Below are positions 17,824-26,917 of a DNA stretch of 64,000 nt, piece by piece. The translations under genes and the position numbers were made by a program. Each line of letters opens with the position of its first letter. The first letter of the stretch is position 1. Source of the stretch: Paenibacillus sp. CF384 (GTDB taxonomy: Bacteria > Bacillota > Bacilli > Paenibacillales > Paenibacillaceae); NCBI RefSeq assembly GCF_900106745.1, contig NZ_FNNV01000009.1, positions 186,001 to 250,000 of the forward strand, read 5' to 3'. The notes beneath the pieces were generated by a model, which was not told the origin of the DNA, searched no databases, and saw only the letters and a list, made by a program, of their open reading frames with translations.

Positions 17824-18938
17824 ACAAGCGCATCAGAAATCGTGTCGGAAAGCTGCTGTTAGCAGCCCTCACCGTAGCGAGTCTAATCGGCTGCGGCGAT
17901 CAGCGCGTGCTGGAGAAGCTCGGTTTCTCCCAGGTGAGCAGCTATGATTTGAAGGACAATAATATGCTGGAGGTTGCGGTTTCGATGCCGAAGGCAGAAC
18001 CGCAAGCACGCACGCAGCGCGAAGTGTTAAGCGCAATTGCGGTGAGCAGCAAAGAGGCCAGAAGCAAGCTTGCAAAACAGACGAATCTGCTTCTGGTAAG
18101 CGGTCAACTGCGCAATACGTTATATAGTATGGCACTAGCGAGAAACGGCCTGGAGCAGCATATGGACACACTCGTGCGAGATCCTTCGATTTCTCCGCGG
18201 ATCAAGATTTCTATCGTGAATGGCAATGCCAAGCAGATGCTGGAGAAGGAGTACAAGCAGCATCCCATAACCGGAAAGTACATTGATGGGATTCTGGAAA
18301 AGGAAGCGACAGGCAGATCGATACCGCAAACGTCGCTTTACTCCTTTATGCGCGATCTCTACGATGACGGGATTGATCCCGTCGCGCCGGTTCTCAGAGA
18401 TGCAGGTGAGCACATCAATATCGATGGCGTAGGCTTATTTCGTGAAGATCGTTATATTACGATGATCCGCGCGAGAGATGGGCTTATTTTTTCTTTTCTA
18501 AAGGAGTCCTTCAAGCGAGGCGAGATTAGTATTCATCTGACCGGCGAAGAGAATGAGCGCAATACCATCACACTTAGTTCGCTAACGAGTCGCAAGAAGG
18601 TAAAGGTCGGCCACGATGCATCGGGATTACCAACCCTTCACATTCAAATACAGTTTAGTGGAACGGTCCTTGAATATACGGGAAAAGGATCACTTTCAGA
18701 GGCGGGTAACCGAAAGAGAGTGGAGCAGCAAATTGCAAAACAGCTAACCGCGCGCGGACAGAAGCTGATTGACTTCATGCAGAAGAACCGGGTTGACAGC
18801 CTCGGCATGGGCATTTCGGTACGCAACCGTATGAGCTATGCGGCTTGGCAGAAACTGAACTGGATGGAGACGTACCCTTCCATTCAGGCAACTTGCGGCT
18901 TTACCGCGGTGATTAGCAATACTGGCAAGGCAGAGTAA
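17820..18938 (+). CDS. spore germination lipoprotein, Ger(x)C family (C subunit)
   Basis: C subunit of the germinant receptor, 372 residues. Lipoprotein signal peptide with lipobox LIGC (Cys about residue 27). The Ger(x)C fold is seen in DGVGLFREDRYITMI and in the C-terminal WQKLNWMETYPSIQ region. Start chosen at ATG 17820, which overlaps the stop of the B subunit. No obvious terminator follows in the next 200 bp, which hold no other feature I can support. Confidence 0.9.
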   Translation: MNKRIRNRVGKLLLAALTVASLIGCGDQRVLEKLGFSQVSSYDLKDNNMLEVAVSMPKAEPQARTQREVLSAIAVSSKEARSKLAKQTNLLLVSGQLRNTLYSMALARNGLEQHMDTLVRDPSISPRIKISIVNGNAKQMLEKEYKQHPITGKYIDGILEKEATGRSIPQTSLYSFMRDLYDDGIDPVAPVLRDAGEHINIDGVGLFREDRYITMIRARDGLIFSFLKESFKRGEISIHLTGEENERNTITLSSLTSRKKVKVGHDASGLPTLHIQIQFSGTVLEYTGKGSLSEAGNRKRVEQQIAKQLTARGQKLIDFMQKNRVDSLGMGISVRNRMSYAAWQKLNWMETYPSIQATCGFTAVISNTGKAE

Positions 18939-19147
18939 GCAGAAGAAACCGAATCAAGCAAACAAATAGAAAAATGCAGCAATGTCCCGGCAAGCATCGA
19001 TTTTCTATACTGAATATAGGAGAGGAGTGCCTGCTAAGGAGATAAGGAAGCAGGCTGGTCGGCATGCAGGAGAGGAGGGAAGCGCGTCCGCAGGTTAGCG
19101 GCTTGAAACCGAAGCAATACCATATGATCCGAGAGGGAGTGTATGAT

Positions 19148-21673
19148 ATGTTAACCGGTTTACGTGTCAGGGGGAGAAAGCGGCGGTTCAGCTCGCTGCT
19201 GCTGGCCTTCGCCATCATGATGGGAGCGCTTGTCATCCCGCAGCAAGCATTCGCAGCAGATTACACCGTTCAACAATGGCAGACGGTAGAGATTTCATTG
19301 ACCAGCTCCAAAACGTACACAAACCCATTTCAAGACGTCGATGTAACCGCGACCTTCAGTGGACCCGGCGGGGTTACGATTACCCGTCCGGCTTTCTGGA
19401 ACGGCGGAGCCGTGTGGAAGGTTCGGTTTGCCCCGACGGTGACCGGTGCGTGGACGATGACGACAACCGCAAACGACACGACGGATACCGGGCTGCACAA
19501 TGTTAGCAAAACCGTTCAAGCGAATGCCTATACAGGAAGCCAGGCGATCTATCAGAAAGGTTTCTTGAAGGTAAGCAGCAATGGCCGCTACCTCACGTAC
19601 AATGACGGGACGCCGTTCTTCTATTTGGGCGATACCCACTGGATTTTGCCGCATGAGCGGTTCTCAACCTCGAATAAATCAGGGGTGGCCTCACAGTTCA
19701 AATATGTGGTGGACAAACGCGTAGGGCAAGGGTTCACGGTGTATCAATCCGAGCCGATCTGGCAGCCGCATGGCGGAGGCACGCATACCGGGGCGGATGA
19801 AGAAGCGGTAGCGAACCTCAGCGATGGTTTCTCTAGCACGGACTTGCCCGGGTTTGCTAACTTGGATCAGAAATTCAAGTATATTGCCGATCAAGGACTC
19901 GTCCATGCCAATGCGCAAGTAACTTGGGCGCTTGATCCAGCTAGTTACAGCGGTGTATATACCGATGCCTACATGGCGCGAGTGGCTAAATATTGGGTTG
20001 CGAGATATGGCTCCTATCCGGTAATCTGGACGATTGCACAGGAGATTGACCGCAACATGTACAACAACTACAACACGACGACGATGAGCAAATGGTATGC
20101 CGTCGGGCAGAGCATATCGGATAATGATGCGTATAACCAGCCGCTCATGCCGCATATGGAGAATACAAGCACATCGGTCGCTTCGAACTCCACTTGGGCG
20201 AGCAAAGCTTATCATGATGGATGGGCGGTTCAGTGGCAAGGAGATATGACCGGCATGAGCACGGCGAAGGACTTCTGGAACTTTGCGACAGCCAAACCTT
20301 CGGTCATGTATGAAAGCGCATACGACGGCTTCTGGACGGATTCCCGCGGTGCACTGGGTGCTGCGTACAAGTCGTTCCAGTATGGAATTTACGGGTACGG
20401 ATATGGAGCTTCGGGCACGTGGAACGATGTGTATTCCGTGTCAGGCGCCGCTGAGGATTTCGGCACCGGCTATGAGCTTCCGGCGCGGTATACCTGGTGG
20501 TATGATGGCGCGAACTATGTGACGGGCGATCAATTGACTTATTTCAAAAGCTACTATACGTCCTTGGAGTGGTGGAAGCTCGTCCCTCGATTCGATGACG
20601 CCAGCTGGGGAGCATTCAACGATACTTCGAGGTCTCTGTTATCCTCCGACGGTAATTCGGTGTATTCAGTATTCTTCTTTAACGGCACAACGAGCACCGG
20701 CACATTGAAGCAGATGGATAACGCATTCCTGTACAATGCCCGTTGGTACAATCCGAGAACGGGGGCTTTCACAACGATTAGCAGCAGCGCGCAGGCTTCA
20801 TCCGGACAATGGAACATACCGGCCAAGCCGGACTCGAACGATTGGGTGCTGCTTGTTCAGAAGACGTCAACGCTAGCGCCGAACTTAACGAATCTGGCGC
20901 TCGGCAAGACGTATTCCAGTTCCTCCTCGTGGGATGCGAATCAGCAAGCGCCGAAAGCCTTCGACGGCACGACGGCGACGAACTGGCAGGCATGCAATAC
21001 TTGCTGGAACGGCCAATGGCTGGAAGTGAATTTCGGTGCGAACACGACATTCAATAAAGTCGTGCTAACCGAATATGACAGCCGCACAACAGGGTACCGG
21101 ATTGAGTATTGGAACGGTTCTACATGGCAGACGGCCTATACCGGTACGAGTATTGGCGCGAGCTTCGTGCCGAAGACCATTACGTTCAGCGCAGTGACTG
21201 GCAGCAAGGCCAGAATATATTTCACCTCGGGAACGGCGAATGCTCCGATTATTTATGAATTCGAGGTTTATTATGATGTTCCGAATCTAGCGCTGGGCAA
21301 GACTTATTCCAGTTCCTCCTCGTGGGATGCCAATCAGCAGGCGCCGAAAGCCTTCGACGGTACTGCTGCGACAAACTGGCAGGCATGCAGCGGCTGCTGG
21401 AGCGGCCAGTGGCTGGAGGTGAATTTCGGTGCAAATACCACCTTCAATAAAGTGGTGCTCACCGAGTATGACAGCCGAACGACGGGATACCGCATCGAGT
21501 ATTGGAATGGCTCCTCATGGGCGACGGCCTACACGGGCACGACCATCGGAGCAAGCGGTGTGCCGAAGGTCATTACGTTCAGTGCGGTAACAGGCAGCAA
21601 AGCCCGTATCTATTACACGTCGGGCACCAGCTATGCGCCGATCATCTATGAGTTTGAGGTTTATAATCAGTAG
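19148..21673 (+). CDS. secreted glycoside hydrolase (DUF5060-DUF4038) with two F5/8-type C domains
   Basis: 841 residues, exported. ATG 19148 follows GAGAGGGAG and gives a signal peptide ending near QQAFAADY (about residue 38). Then a DUF5060-like beta domain (residues ~40-130), a DUF4038 TIM-barrel-like domain (from FLKVSSNGRYL; candidate catalytic acids Glu299 in AQEID and Glu389 in MYESAYDGFW), and two F5/8 type C (CBM32-like) modules at 582-712 and 713-841. DUF4038 enzymes include GH140 apiosidases, so plant cell-wall side chains are plausible but unproven. Each binding module keeps a CxxC pair (ACNTCW, ACSGCW). Ends at a strong terminator. Confidence 0.85.
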   Translation: MLTGLRVRGRKRRFSSLLLAFAIMMGALVIPQQAFAADYTVQQWQTVEISLTSSKTYTNPFQDVDVTATFSGPGGVTITRPAFWNGGAVWKVRFAPTVTGAWTMTTTANDTTDTGLHNVSKTVQANAYTGSQAIYQKGFLKVSSNGRYLTYNDGTPFFYLGDTHWILPHERFSTSNKSGVASQFKYVVDKRVGQGFTVYQSEPIWQPHGGGTHTGADEEAVANLSDGFSSTDLPGFANLDQKFKYIADQGLVHANAQVTWALDPASYSGVYTDAYMARVAKYWVARYGSYPVIWTIAQEIDRNMYNNYNTTTMSKWYAVGQSISDNDAYNQPLMPHMENTSTSVASNSTWASKAYHDGWAVQWQGDMTGMSTAKDFWNFATAKPSVMYESAYDGFWTDSRGALGAAYKSFQYGIYGYGYGASGTWNDVYSVSGAAEDFGTGYELPARYTWWYDGANYVTGDQLTYFKSYYTSLEWWKLVPRFDDASWGAFNDTSRSLLSSDGNSVYSVFFFNGTTSTGTLKQMDNAFLYNARWYNPRTGAFTTISSSAQASSGQWNIPAKPDSNDWVLLVQKTSTLAPNLTNLALGKTYSSSSSWDANQQAPKAFDGTTATNWQACNTCWNGQWLEVNFGANTTFNKVVLTEYDSRTTGYRIEYWNGSTWQTAYTGTSIGASFVPKTITFSAVTGSKARIYFTSGTANAPIIYEFEVYYDVPNLALGKTYSSSSSWDANQQAPKAFDGTAATNWQACSGCWSGQWLEVNFGANTTFNKVVLTEYDSRTTGYRIEYWNGSSWATAYTGTTIGASGVPKVITFSAVTGSKARIYYTSGTSYAPIIYEFEVYNQ
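20891..21670 (+). repeat. direct duplication of F5/8-type C domain
   Basis: Two in-frame copies 393 bp (131 codons) apart, starting at 20891 and 21284. The first ~110 bp are almost identical, including silent positions, which points to a recent duplication or gene conversion. Confidence 0.85.
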
Positions 21674-21687
21674 AAATATGCAACAAA

Positions 21688-21730
21688 GAAAGACCGGGTA
21701 CTTCGCTGGTGGCGAGGTACCCGGTCTTAT
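21688..21730. terminator. bidirectional terminator between hydrolase and fabV
   Basis: AAGACCGGGTACTTCGC pairs with GCGAGGTACCCGGTCTT (one wobble), with A's upstream and T's downstream. It serves two convergent genes. Confidence 0.85.
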
Positions 21731-21733
21731 TGA

Positions 21734-22924
21734 TTAAAGGATATTAGGTGCGTCCACGTTCGGATCGGTATCCGCTTCATAATCGACGCCTTCGGTTTCG
21801 AAGCCGAACAGCTGGAAGAACTCCCGGCGATAGCCTTCGAGATCCGAGAGCTGCTCGATGTTTTCCGTCGAAATGGCATCCCAGATCTTCGCTACTTCTG
21901 CTTGAACATCCTCGCGCAGCTCCCAGTCGTCAATGCGAATGCGGCCTTCTGCGTCCAGCGGAACATCGCCGCCTGCATATAAGCGTTCGGTGAACAAACG
22001 GTAGGTTTGCTCGATACAGCCTTCGTGCAGCCCTTTCTCCTTCATCACTTTATAAAGTGCGGAGATATAGAGCGGTACAACTGGGATCGCGGAGCTGGAC
22101 TGCGTCACCAGCGCTTTGCTGACCGTAACGAATGCCCGTCCGCCAATGGAGCTTAGCTGTTCACTGAGCTTCTTCGCAGTAGCTTCCAAATGATCCTTAG
22201 CTTGTCCGATGCTGCCTTCACGGTAAATCGCTTGCGTAATCTCCGATCCGATATATGAGTAGGAGATCGTTGTTGCGCCTTCAGCGAGCACGCCGCCTTG
22301 TTGCAAAGCGTCAATCCACATTTGCCAGTCGTCGCCGCCCATAACCATTACTGTATCTTGAATTTCCTGCTCTGTGGCAGGCTCGATTGAAATCGATGTC
22401 ACTTCGCCACTGTGGAAATTGACGGTCTTGTTCGTGTACGTGGAGCCGATTGGCTTCAACACGGAGTTTGCCGTTTCGCCTGTCTTCGGATCCGTTCTGC
22501 GCGCGGAAGCTACGCTGTATACGACCAGATCAACTTGACCCAGCTCTTGCTTGATCAGGTCAATGGCTTTCTGCTTCGTCTCATCGGTGAACGCATCACC
22601 TGTTACGCTGAACGACTTGAGGCCTGCTTGCTGCGCAGCCTGTTCGAATGCAGCGGAGTTGTACCAGCCTGCCGAAGCCGTGCGATTCGCTTTGCTCTCG
22701 CTTTGGCGGTAGACGCCAACCGTATTCGCGCCGGCACCGAATGCCGCGACAATACGAGCTGCGAGCCCGTAGCCAGCGGATGCGCCAATGACGAGCACGT
22801 TGCGAGGCCCGGAGATGGCTGCGCGTTCTTTGACATAATCAATTTGTTCCTGCACTTGAAGGGCACAGCCCGTTGGGTGAGCGGTCGTGCAGATAAAACC
22901 GCGTGTTCTTGGTTTGATAATCAT
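21734..22924 (-). CDS. fabV: trans-2-enoyl-[ACP/CoA] reductase FabV
   Basis: NADH-dependent enoyl reductase for the last step of the fatty-acid elongation cycle, a triclosan-resistant alternative to FabI. Start at ATG 22924 gives the canonical N-terminus MIIKPRTRGFICTTAHPTGC and 396 residues, the family length. The NADH-binding stretch NVLVIGASAGYGLAAR and the Y-x8-K active-site motif (YREGSIGQAK) are intact. A ribosome site (GAGAGGA) lies rather far upstream. A TATAAT -10 at 22959-22964 (minus strand) fits this start. It stands alone between terminators. Confidence 0.93.
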   Translation of the reverse strand: MIIKPRTRGFICTTAHPTGCALQVQEQIDYVKERAAISGPRNVLVIGASAGYGLAARIVAAFGAGANTVGVYRQSESKANRTASAGWYNSAAFEQAAQQAGLKSFSVTGDAFTDETKQKAIDLIKQELGQVDLVVYSVASARRTDPKTGETANSVLKPIGSTYTNKTVNFHSGEVTSISIEPATEQEIQDTVMVMGGDDWQMWIDALQQGGVLAEGATTISYSYIGSEITQAIYREGSIGQAKDHLEATAKKLSEQLSSIGGRAFVTVSKALVTQSSSAIPVVPLYISALYKVMKEKGLHEGCIEQTYRLFTERLYAGGDVPLDAEGRIRIDDWELREDVQAEVAKIWDAISTENIEQLSDLEGYRREFFQLFGFETEGVDYEADTDPNVDAPNIL

Positions 22925-23024
22925 GTGTGTCTGTTCAATTCCTCTCAATCGCATTCTAATTATAGGCAATACTCAATGTTCTGATAGTACCTTTATTGAA
23001 GCGAATCCGCAACATAGTAGGCAT

Positions 23025-23072
23025 AAAAAAGAACGGCGCCCTTCACCGTTCATGGGAGGGGAGGCCGTTCTT
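23025..23072 (-). terminator. terminator of phyH-type gene
   Basis: On the minus strand AAGAACGG and CCGTTCTT form a stem with a large loop, followed by a run of six T. Confidence 0.6.
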
Positions 23073-23075
23073 CGT

Positions 23076-24065
23076 TTATTTCTTCTCGCCAATCGGCATC
23101 ATCATGCCGTTGTCCATGCCCATCATGCTGACGCTGCCGTCCGTGTCATCGCCTTCGTATAGATAAACCTCGGTGCCGAATGCAGGCTCGGCATAAGGAA
23201 GATGCGTGCGGCCACGGGCGAGAATTTGGCGGTAGTTGCCGGAATCACCTTCATGGCCGTCATGATCCCAAGGCACCCAGGAGCGTGCGTTGCAGTAGTG
23301 ACAGACGTAGGAACGGCGGAATCGGTCAGTTGTCTTATTCGGATAAGACCGGTGAAACAGATGCGAATGGAAGAATAGGACGTCGCCCGGCTGCATCGGT
23401 ACCGAGATCGGAGGCGGGTATTTGGCGGCTACTACCTTCGCCAAAGTGTTCACTTCATCGTCCAGATGGCTCACGTTCTGCACGCCGTCCAAATTCGAGA
23501 AGGCATCCAGGGCATGGACGTTGCCGCCGCCGATTTCGGCAGGTGGATAAATCGGTTCATGGTTGGAGCCCGGGGCTACCCAGAGGCAGCCATTCTCCTC
23601 GTCGACTTCTTCGAGCGCGATCCATGCGCCGATCAGCGTGTCCGGATGGGTCTTGATATAACAAGCGTCCTGATGCCAGCCCTGACCGCCGCGGCCGGGT
23701 GGATTCAGGAACATCATGGATTGTACGGCATATACATCCGGTCCGATGAGCGCTTCGGTGACATCCAGGATGCGTGGGTTCAGCAAACCGCGTTCAGCGG
23801 AAGGTTCGATGCGAGAGAGCATGTGCACGCGTGTCGCATCCAGGAACTCTTCATTTAGAGGATCGCCGCCATTGGAATCGCGAGCAGGCTTCTTATTCTT
23901 GTTTCTTGTCTTCTCGGCAAGCTCGTAGAGCTCGGCGATGTCTTCTTTTGACACCAAGCCTCTTACAATGAGGTAACCGTTGCGATGATAATGCGCATAT
24001 TCCTCCACACTGACCAAATAACGGTCAACCCGTTCGCGGGACTTAGGCGTATAGTAAGTTGCCAT
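23076..24065 (-). CDS. phytanoyl-CoA dioxygenase (PhyH) family protein
   Basis: 329-residue Fe(II)/2-oxoglutarate-dependent oxygenase. The iron facial triad is visible: His and Asp in GWHQDACY and the distal His in HSHLFHRS; the Arg binding 2-oxoglutarate is probably in DRFRRSY. GGAGG precedes the ATG. It lies 90 bp downstream of an AraC gene on the same strand; such AraC-PhyH pairs are common in Paenibacillus. The substrate is unknown; members hydroxylate small metabolites. Confidence 0.87.
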   Translation of the reverse strand: MATYYTPKSRERVDRYLVSVEEYAHYHRNGYLIVRGLVSKEDIAELYELAEKTRNKNKKPARDSNGGDPLNEEFLDATRVHMLSRIEPSAERGLLNPRILDVTEALIGPDVYAVQSMMFLNPPGRGGQGWHQDACYIKTHPDTLIGAWIALEEVDEENGCLWVAPGSNHEPIYPPAEIGGGNVHALDAFSNLDGVQNVSHLDDEVNTLAKVVAAKYPPPISVPMQPGDVLFFHSHLFHRSYPNKTTDRFRRSYVCHYCNARSWVPWDHDGHEGDSGNYRQILARGRTHLPYAEPAFGTEVYLYEGDDTDGSVSMMGMDNGMMMPIGEKK

Positions 24066-24156
24066 CGATTCTATTCCTCCAGTAACGAGATGATATGCTC
24101 TAATTGTGCAATATTAAGAGAGCGGTTTCAATGGAGGGAAATGATTTTCCATGTGT

Positions 24157-25065
24157 TTATTTGATATCTGGGCTGACTACGATATGTCGATTGACGAAAG
24201 TTCGATCCGGGTCGACGCCAATTGCCGCATGTCGGACAATCCGCCCTTTGCAGCGCTCTATATATTCGGTTGCGGTAATGCCGCGGATACGTTTGTACAT
24301 TTTGGAGAAATGATGCTCATCGCCGAATCCGGCTAAGTACGATATTTGCTTGACCGTCCCCGCGCCTCTCATCATCAATTCCTCGGCCCGATGCAGCCTG
24401 CGTTCAAGGAGCATTCGTTTCGGTGACATGCCAACTGCTTCGACGAACATCCGTGTAAAATGCGCATGAGACCAACCAGATCGCTGAGCAATCATTTCGA
24501 TCGTAATCGGCTCTGTGAGATGCTCTTCCATGTAGGCGATACTATTGGCGATTTGGACGGGGTAGCTGCTGATTGCAAATTCCGGCGTTTTATCGGCGAA
24601 CGCTGCTAATTCCTCGATGGCCGTCGTTAATAGCGAGGCGAGCCTGCGCCGCCAGTGGTGGGATTGATAATTGGCGACCACGACAATCTGATTGATAATG
24701 GCGCCGATCAAGCTGTTTTGTGCGGCCGGAATCACATGAATGGTGCTGAGCAGAGCGGTGAAACGCGGATCCTTCTCCCGCAGGAGGTCGTAGTCGAAGT
24801 GCACGAATAGATGCCGCACATTGCGGTCGCGGTCGAACAAATACCGGTGCACAGTATCCGGTTGTGTGAACACGAAACATGGCGCGCTCAGCCTATGCTG
24901 GACGGGCTGCATCCCTTGAACCTCATACAGCGTACCTGATCCTTCGGGAAAATAGACCAGCTCATAGTCGACGATCGTGCGCGGCCCTAACTGGTGACCG
25001 CCCGCTTGCACGATAATATCGCCAATACTGTTGATGGTAGGTAAACCGCTTTGATTAGGCAGCAT
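24157..25065 (-). CDS. AraC family transcriptional regulator
   Basis: 302 residues with an N-terminal cupin-like part (LGPRTIVDYELVYFPEG) and a C-terminal double helix-turn-helix (ITIEMIAQRSGWSHAHF and ISYLAGFGDEHHFSKMY). ATG 25065 is chosen because AAAGGAAG lies 8 nt before it; an ATG at 25209 has no ribosome site and adds a non-homologous, basic N-terminus. Likely controls the PhyH gene behind it. Confidence 0.85.
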   Translation of the reverse strand: MLPNQSGLPTINSIGDIIVQAGGHQLGPRTIVDYELVYFPEGSGTLYEVQGMQPVQHRLSAPCFVFTQPDTVHRYLFDRDRNVRHLFVHFDYDLLREKDPRFTALLSTIHVIPAAQNSLIGAIINQIVVVANYQSHHWRRRLASLLTTAIEELAAFADKTPEFAISSYPVQIANSIAYMEEHLTEPITIEMIAQRSGWSHAHFTRMFVEAVGMSPKRMLLERRLHRAEELMMRGAGTVKQISYLAGFGDEHHFSKMYKRIRGITATEYIERCKGRIVRHAAIGVDPDRTFVNRHIVVSPDIK

Positions 25066-25251
25066 CCGGCGGACTTCCTTTCTGCGGGGGTTGCGATTAG
25101 GCGCGTAGGGGCTACGGCGTCCTTTGGGTATATTATTGCTGAGATCCTGCATGCCGCGCAATAGATTTGCGAGTTGGCTCGCAACTGTTTGCTGCTGAGA
25201 AGCGTCCATAGTAGAAAGGTAAGTTTAGATGCGAAGCGAGGAGTTGTCGTA

Positions 25252-25953
25252 ATGAAGAAGAAATGGATTGCCATATTGTGCGTCGTTTGTTCACTTGTAA
25301 CCGGAACTGCTGTATACGCTGCCGGTCAATTGTCGCTGAAGATAAATGGGGTCAATGTAAAAGACAGCGGTGCGTACTTGCGTGATAATCGCGTCTATGT
25401 GCCGCTTCGTATTGTATCGGAACAGTTAGGCGGTGAAGTTGCTTGGAATTCGGCGAAGAAGGAAGTCAGCATCACGGGCGGTGGCAGCGGTGCGGTTGAT
25501 ATATGGAAGGATGATTCCTTCCCCGGCTATATCCAATATAATAGTGTCATTAATGTAGTGAACCGCTACATGGCTGCTCTTCAAGGTGCATTCTCCAGCT
25601 CGTATGATGCGGATGAAGATTTCAAATTGCTGCTTTCGGCGCAAGCGATTCAAGATGATGTGCGCGTATGGCATCCATTCTCAGGGATGGTTGGCTCATC
25701 GATGCGCAGCATTTCGAGCTATAAGATCCTAGACGGCAGAACGCTGGGCAAAGACTCAGCCAACAGGCCGATCTATGAAGTCGCGGTGCGCTACAATGTC
25801 ATCAACCCCGGGGATGATAGTACGTACAAGCAGATCACGAAGGCGTATACCGTTATCACAGAAGTGATCAACAACCAGCTGTTCTACAAAATCGATCAGG
25901 AACGCCTCCTCAGCACAGTAAAGCTGAATCAGGAACCGAGTCCGTTTAAGTAA
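25252..25953 (+). CDS. exported stalk-domain protein (copper amine oxidase N-terminal domain)
   Basis: 233 residues. Signal peptide MKKKWIAILCVVCSLVT... ending near YAAGQ, then a copper-amine-oxidase-N/stalk domain (residues ~27-75: INGVNVKDSGAYLRDNR, VPLRIVSEQLGGEV). The rest (~80-233) resembles no family I can name. Such domains are common in surface proteins of Paenibacillaceae and probably bind the cell wall. GAGGAG precedes the ATG. Divergent from the AraC gene and closed by a terminator. Confidence 0.8.
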   Translation: MKKKWIAILCVVCSLVTGTAVYAAGQLSLKINGVNVKDSGAYLRDNRVYVPLRIVSEQLGGEVAWNSAKKEVSITGGGSGAVDIWKDDSFPGYIQYNSVINVVNRYMAALQGAFSSSYDADEDFKLLLSAQAIQDDVRVWHPFSGMVGSSMRSISSYKILDGRTLGKDSANRPIYEVAVRYNVINPGDDSTYKQITKAYTVITEVINNQLFYKIDQERLLSTVKLNQEPSPFK

Positions 25954-25974
25954 TGTAGTGGATGCGTTAGCAGC

Positions 25975-26003
25975 GAGAGTGGAGTATCCACTCTCTTTTT
26001 TTT
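25975..26003 (+). terminator. terminator after stalk-domain gene
   Basis: GAGAGTGGA and TCCACTCTC form a perfect 9-bp stem with a 3-nt loop, followed by T8. Confidence 0.88.
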
Positions 26004-26026
26004 GCGTAAAAACTCCAATTTTCTTA

Positions 26027-26055
26027 TTGAATTTCCCTACTGGGCGAGCTATAGT
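26027..26055 (+). promoter_or_regulatory. sigma-A promoter of iclR operon
   Basis: TTGAAT (26027-26032) and TATAGT (26050-26055) are 17 bp apart. Confidence 0.65.
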
Positions 26056-26069
26056 GAGAGTAGGAATTA

Positions 26070-26099
26070 GGTTTTATATAAAGAAGTTGGTTTTATATA
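26070..26099. promoter_or_regulatory. direct repeat, possible IclR autoregulatory operator
   Basis: GGTTTTATATA occurs twice (26070-26080 and 26089-26099), 19 bp apart, just downstream of the predicted transcription start and before the regulator gene. Two helical turns of spacing suit a dimeric or tetrameric regulator. Confidence 0.45.
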
Positions 26100-26136
26100 C
26101 AGAACCGACTCATTAACAATGGATGAGGCGATTGGC

Positions 26137-26904
26137 GTGTCTGAGGAACGCAAGTACTGGGTGCCTGCGCTGGAGAAAGCAGATAAAGTGCTGACTGTTC
26201 TGGCACAGGAGCCAGCTAAGCATAAGCTGATCGACTTGTCGAAGAAGCTTGAAATCAACAAGAGCTCGATGTTCTCCTTGCTGAGCACGATGGAAACGCT
26301 CGGCTGGGTGAAGCGGGCGGCAGGCGATACGTATACGCTTGGACATACCTTTGCCGAATTCGGCTCCTCGTATTTGAAGCAATATGATTTGCATCCTTTT
26401 TTCATGGACGAAGCGGTGGCGGTTCGTGATCGGCTGCAGGAAACCATACAGCTCGCGAAGCGCATCGACGACCAGGTGCTGTATATGGGCAAAGTTGAAG
26501 CGAATTCGCCGGTCCGGCTGCAATCCGAGCCGGGGATGCGGCTTCCCGCACATGCTACGGCGCTCGGCAAAGCGATGCTCTCGCAGCTAAGCGATCACGA
26601 AAGGCTCGCACTGTACCCGCAGGTTGATCTGCCGAAGCTGACGCCCCATACGATCGACAATCGCAATGAGCTGTTTGCCCAATTGGATGTCATTCGCAAG
26701 CAAGGTTACGCTTTGGACGACCAAGAGTCAGTTATGGGTTTCCGCTGCGTGGCGGCTCCGATTATGGCCGGCAATAACGCGAACCAAGCTGCTGCGGTCA
26801 GCTGTTCCATGCTGCTTCACCAATGGGAAGTCAAGTCGAACCAAGCCATCGAAGAAATGAAAGGGCTTGCGCAGCGATTATCGCTACCCAACCATAACCT
26901 TTAA
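26137..26904 (+). CDS. IclR family transcriptional regulator
   Basis: 255 residues. Winged helix-turn-helix at the N-terminus (KLIDLSKKLEINKSSMFSLL) and the IclR effector domain after it (RLPAHATALGKAMLSQL, then VMGFRCVAAPI). GTG 26137 is preferred: GGATGAGG lies 8 nt upstream and the protein then begins MSEERKYWVPALEKA as in relatives. ATG 26119 is an alternative with no ribosome site. It heads an operon with an SDR and a FAH-family hydrolase and probably represses it until a sugar-acid intermediate binds. Confidence 0.85.
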   Translation: MSEERKYWVPALEKADKVLTVLAQEPAKHKLIDLSKKLEINKSSMFSLLSTMETLGWVKRAAGDTYTLGHTFAEFGSSYLKQYDLHPFFMDEAVAVRDRLQETIQLAKRIDDQVLYMGKVEANSPVRLQSEPGMRLPAHATALGKAMLSQLSDHERLALYPQVDLPKLTPHTIDNRNELFAQLDVIRKQGYALDDQESVMGFRCVAAPIMAGNNANQAAAVSCSMLLHQWEVKSNQAIEEMKGLAQRLSLPNHNL

Positions 26905-26917
26905 GGGAGATGAGAGA

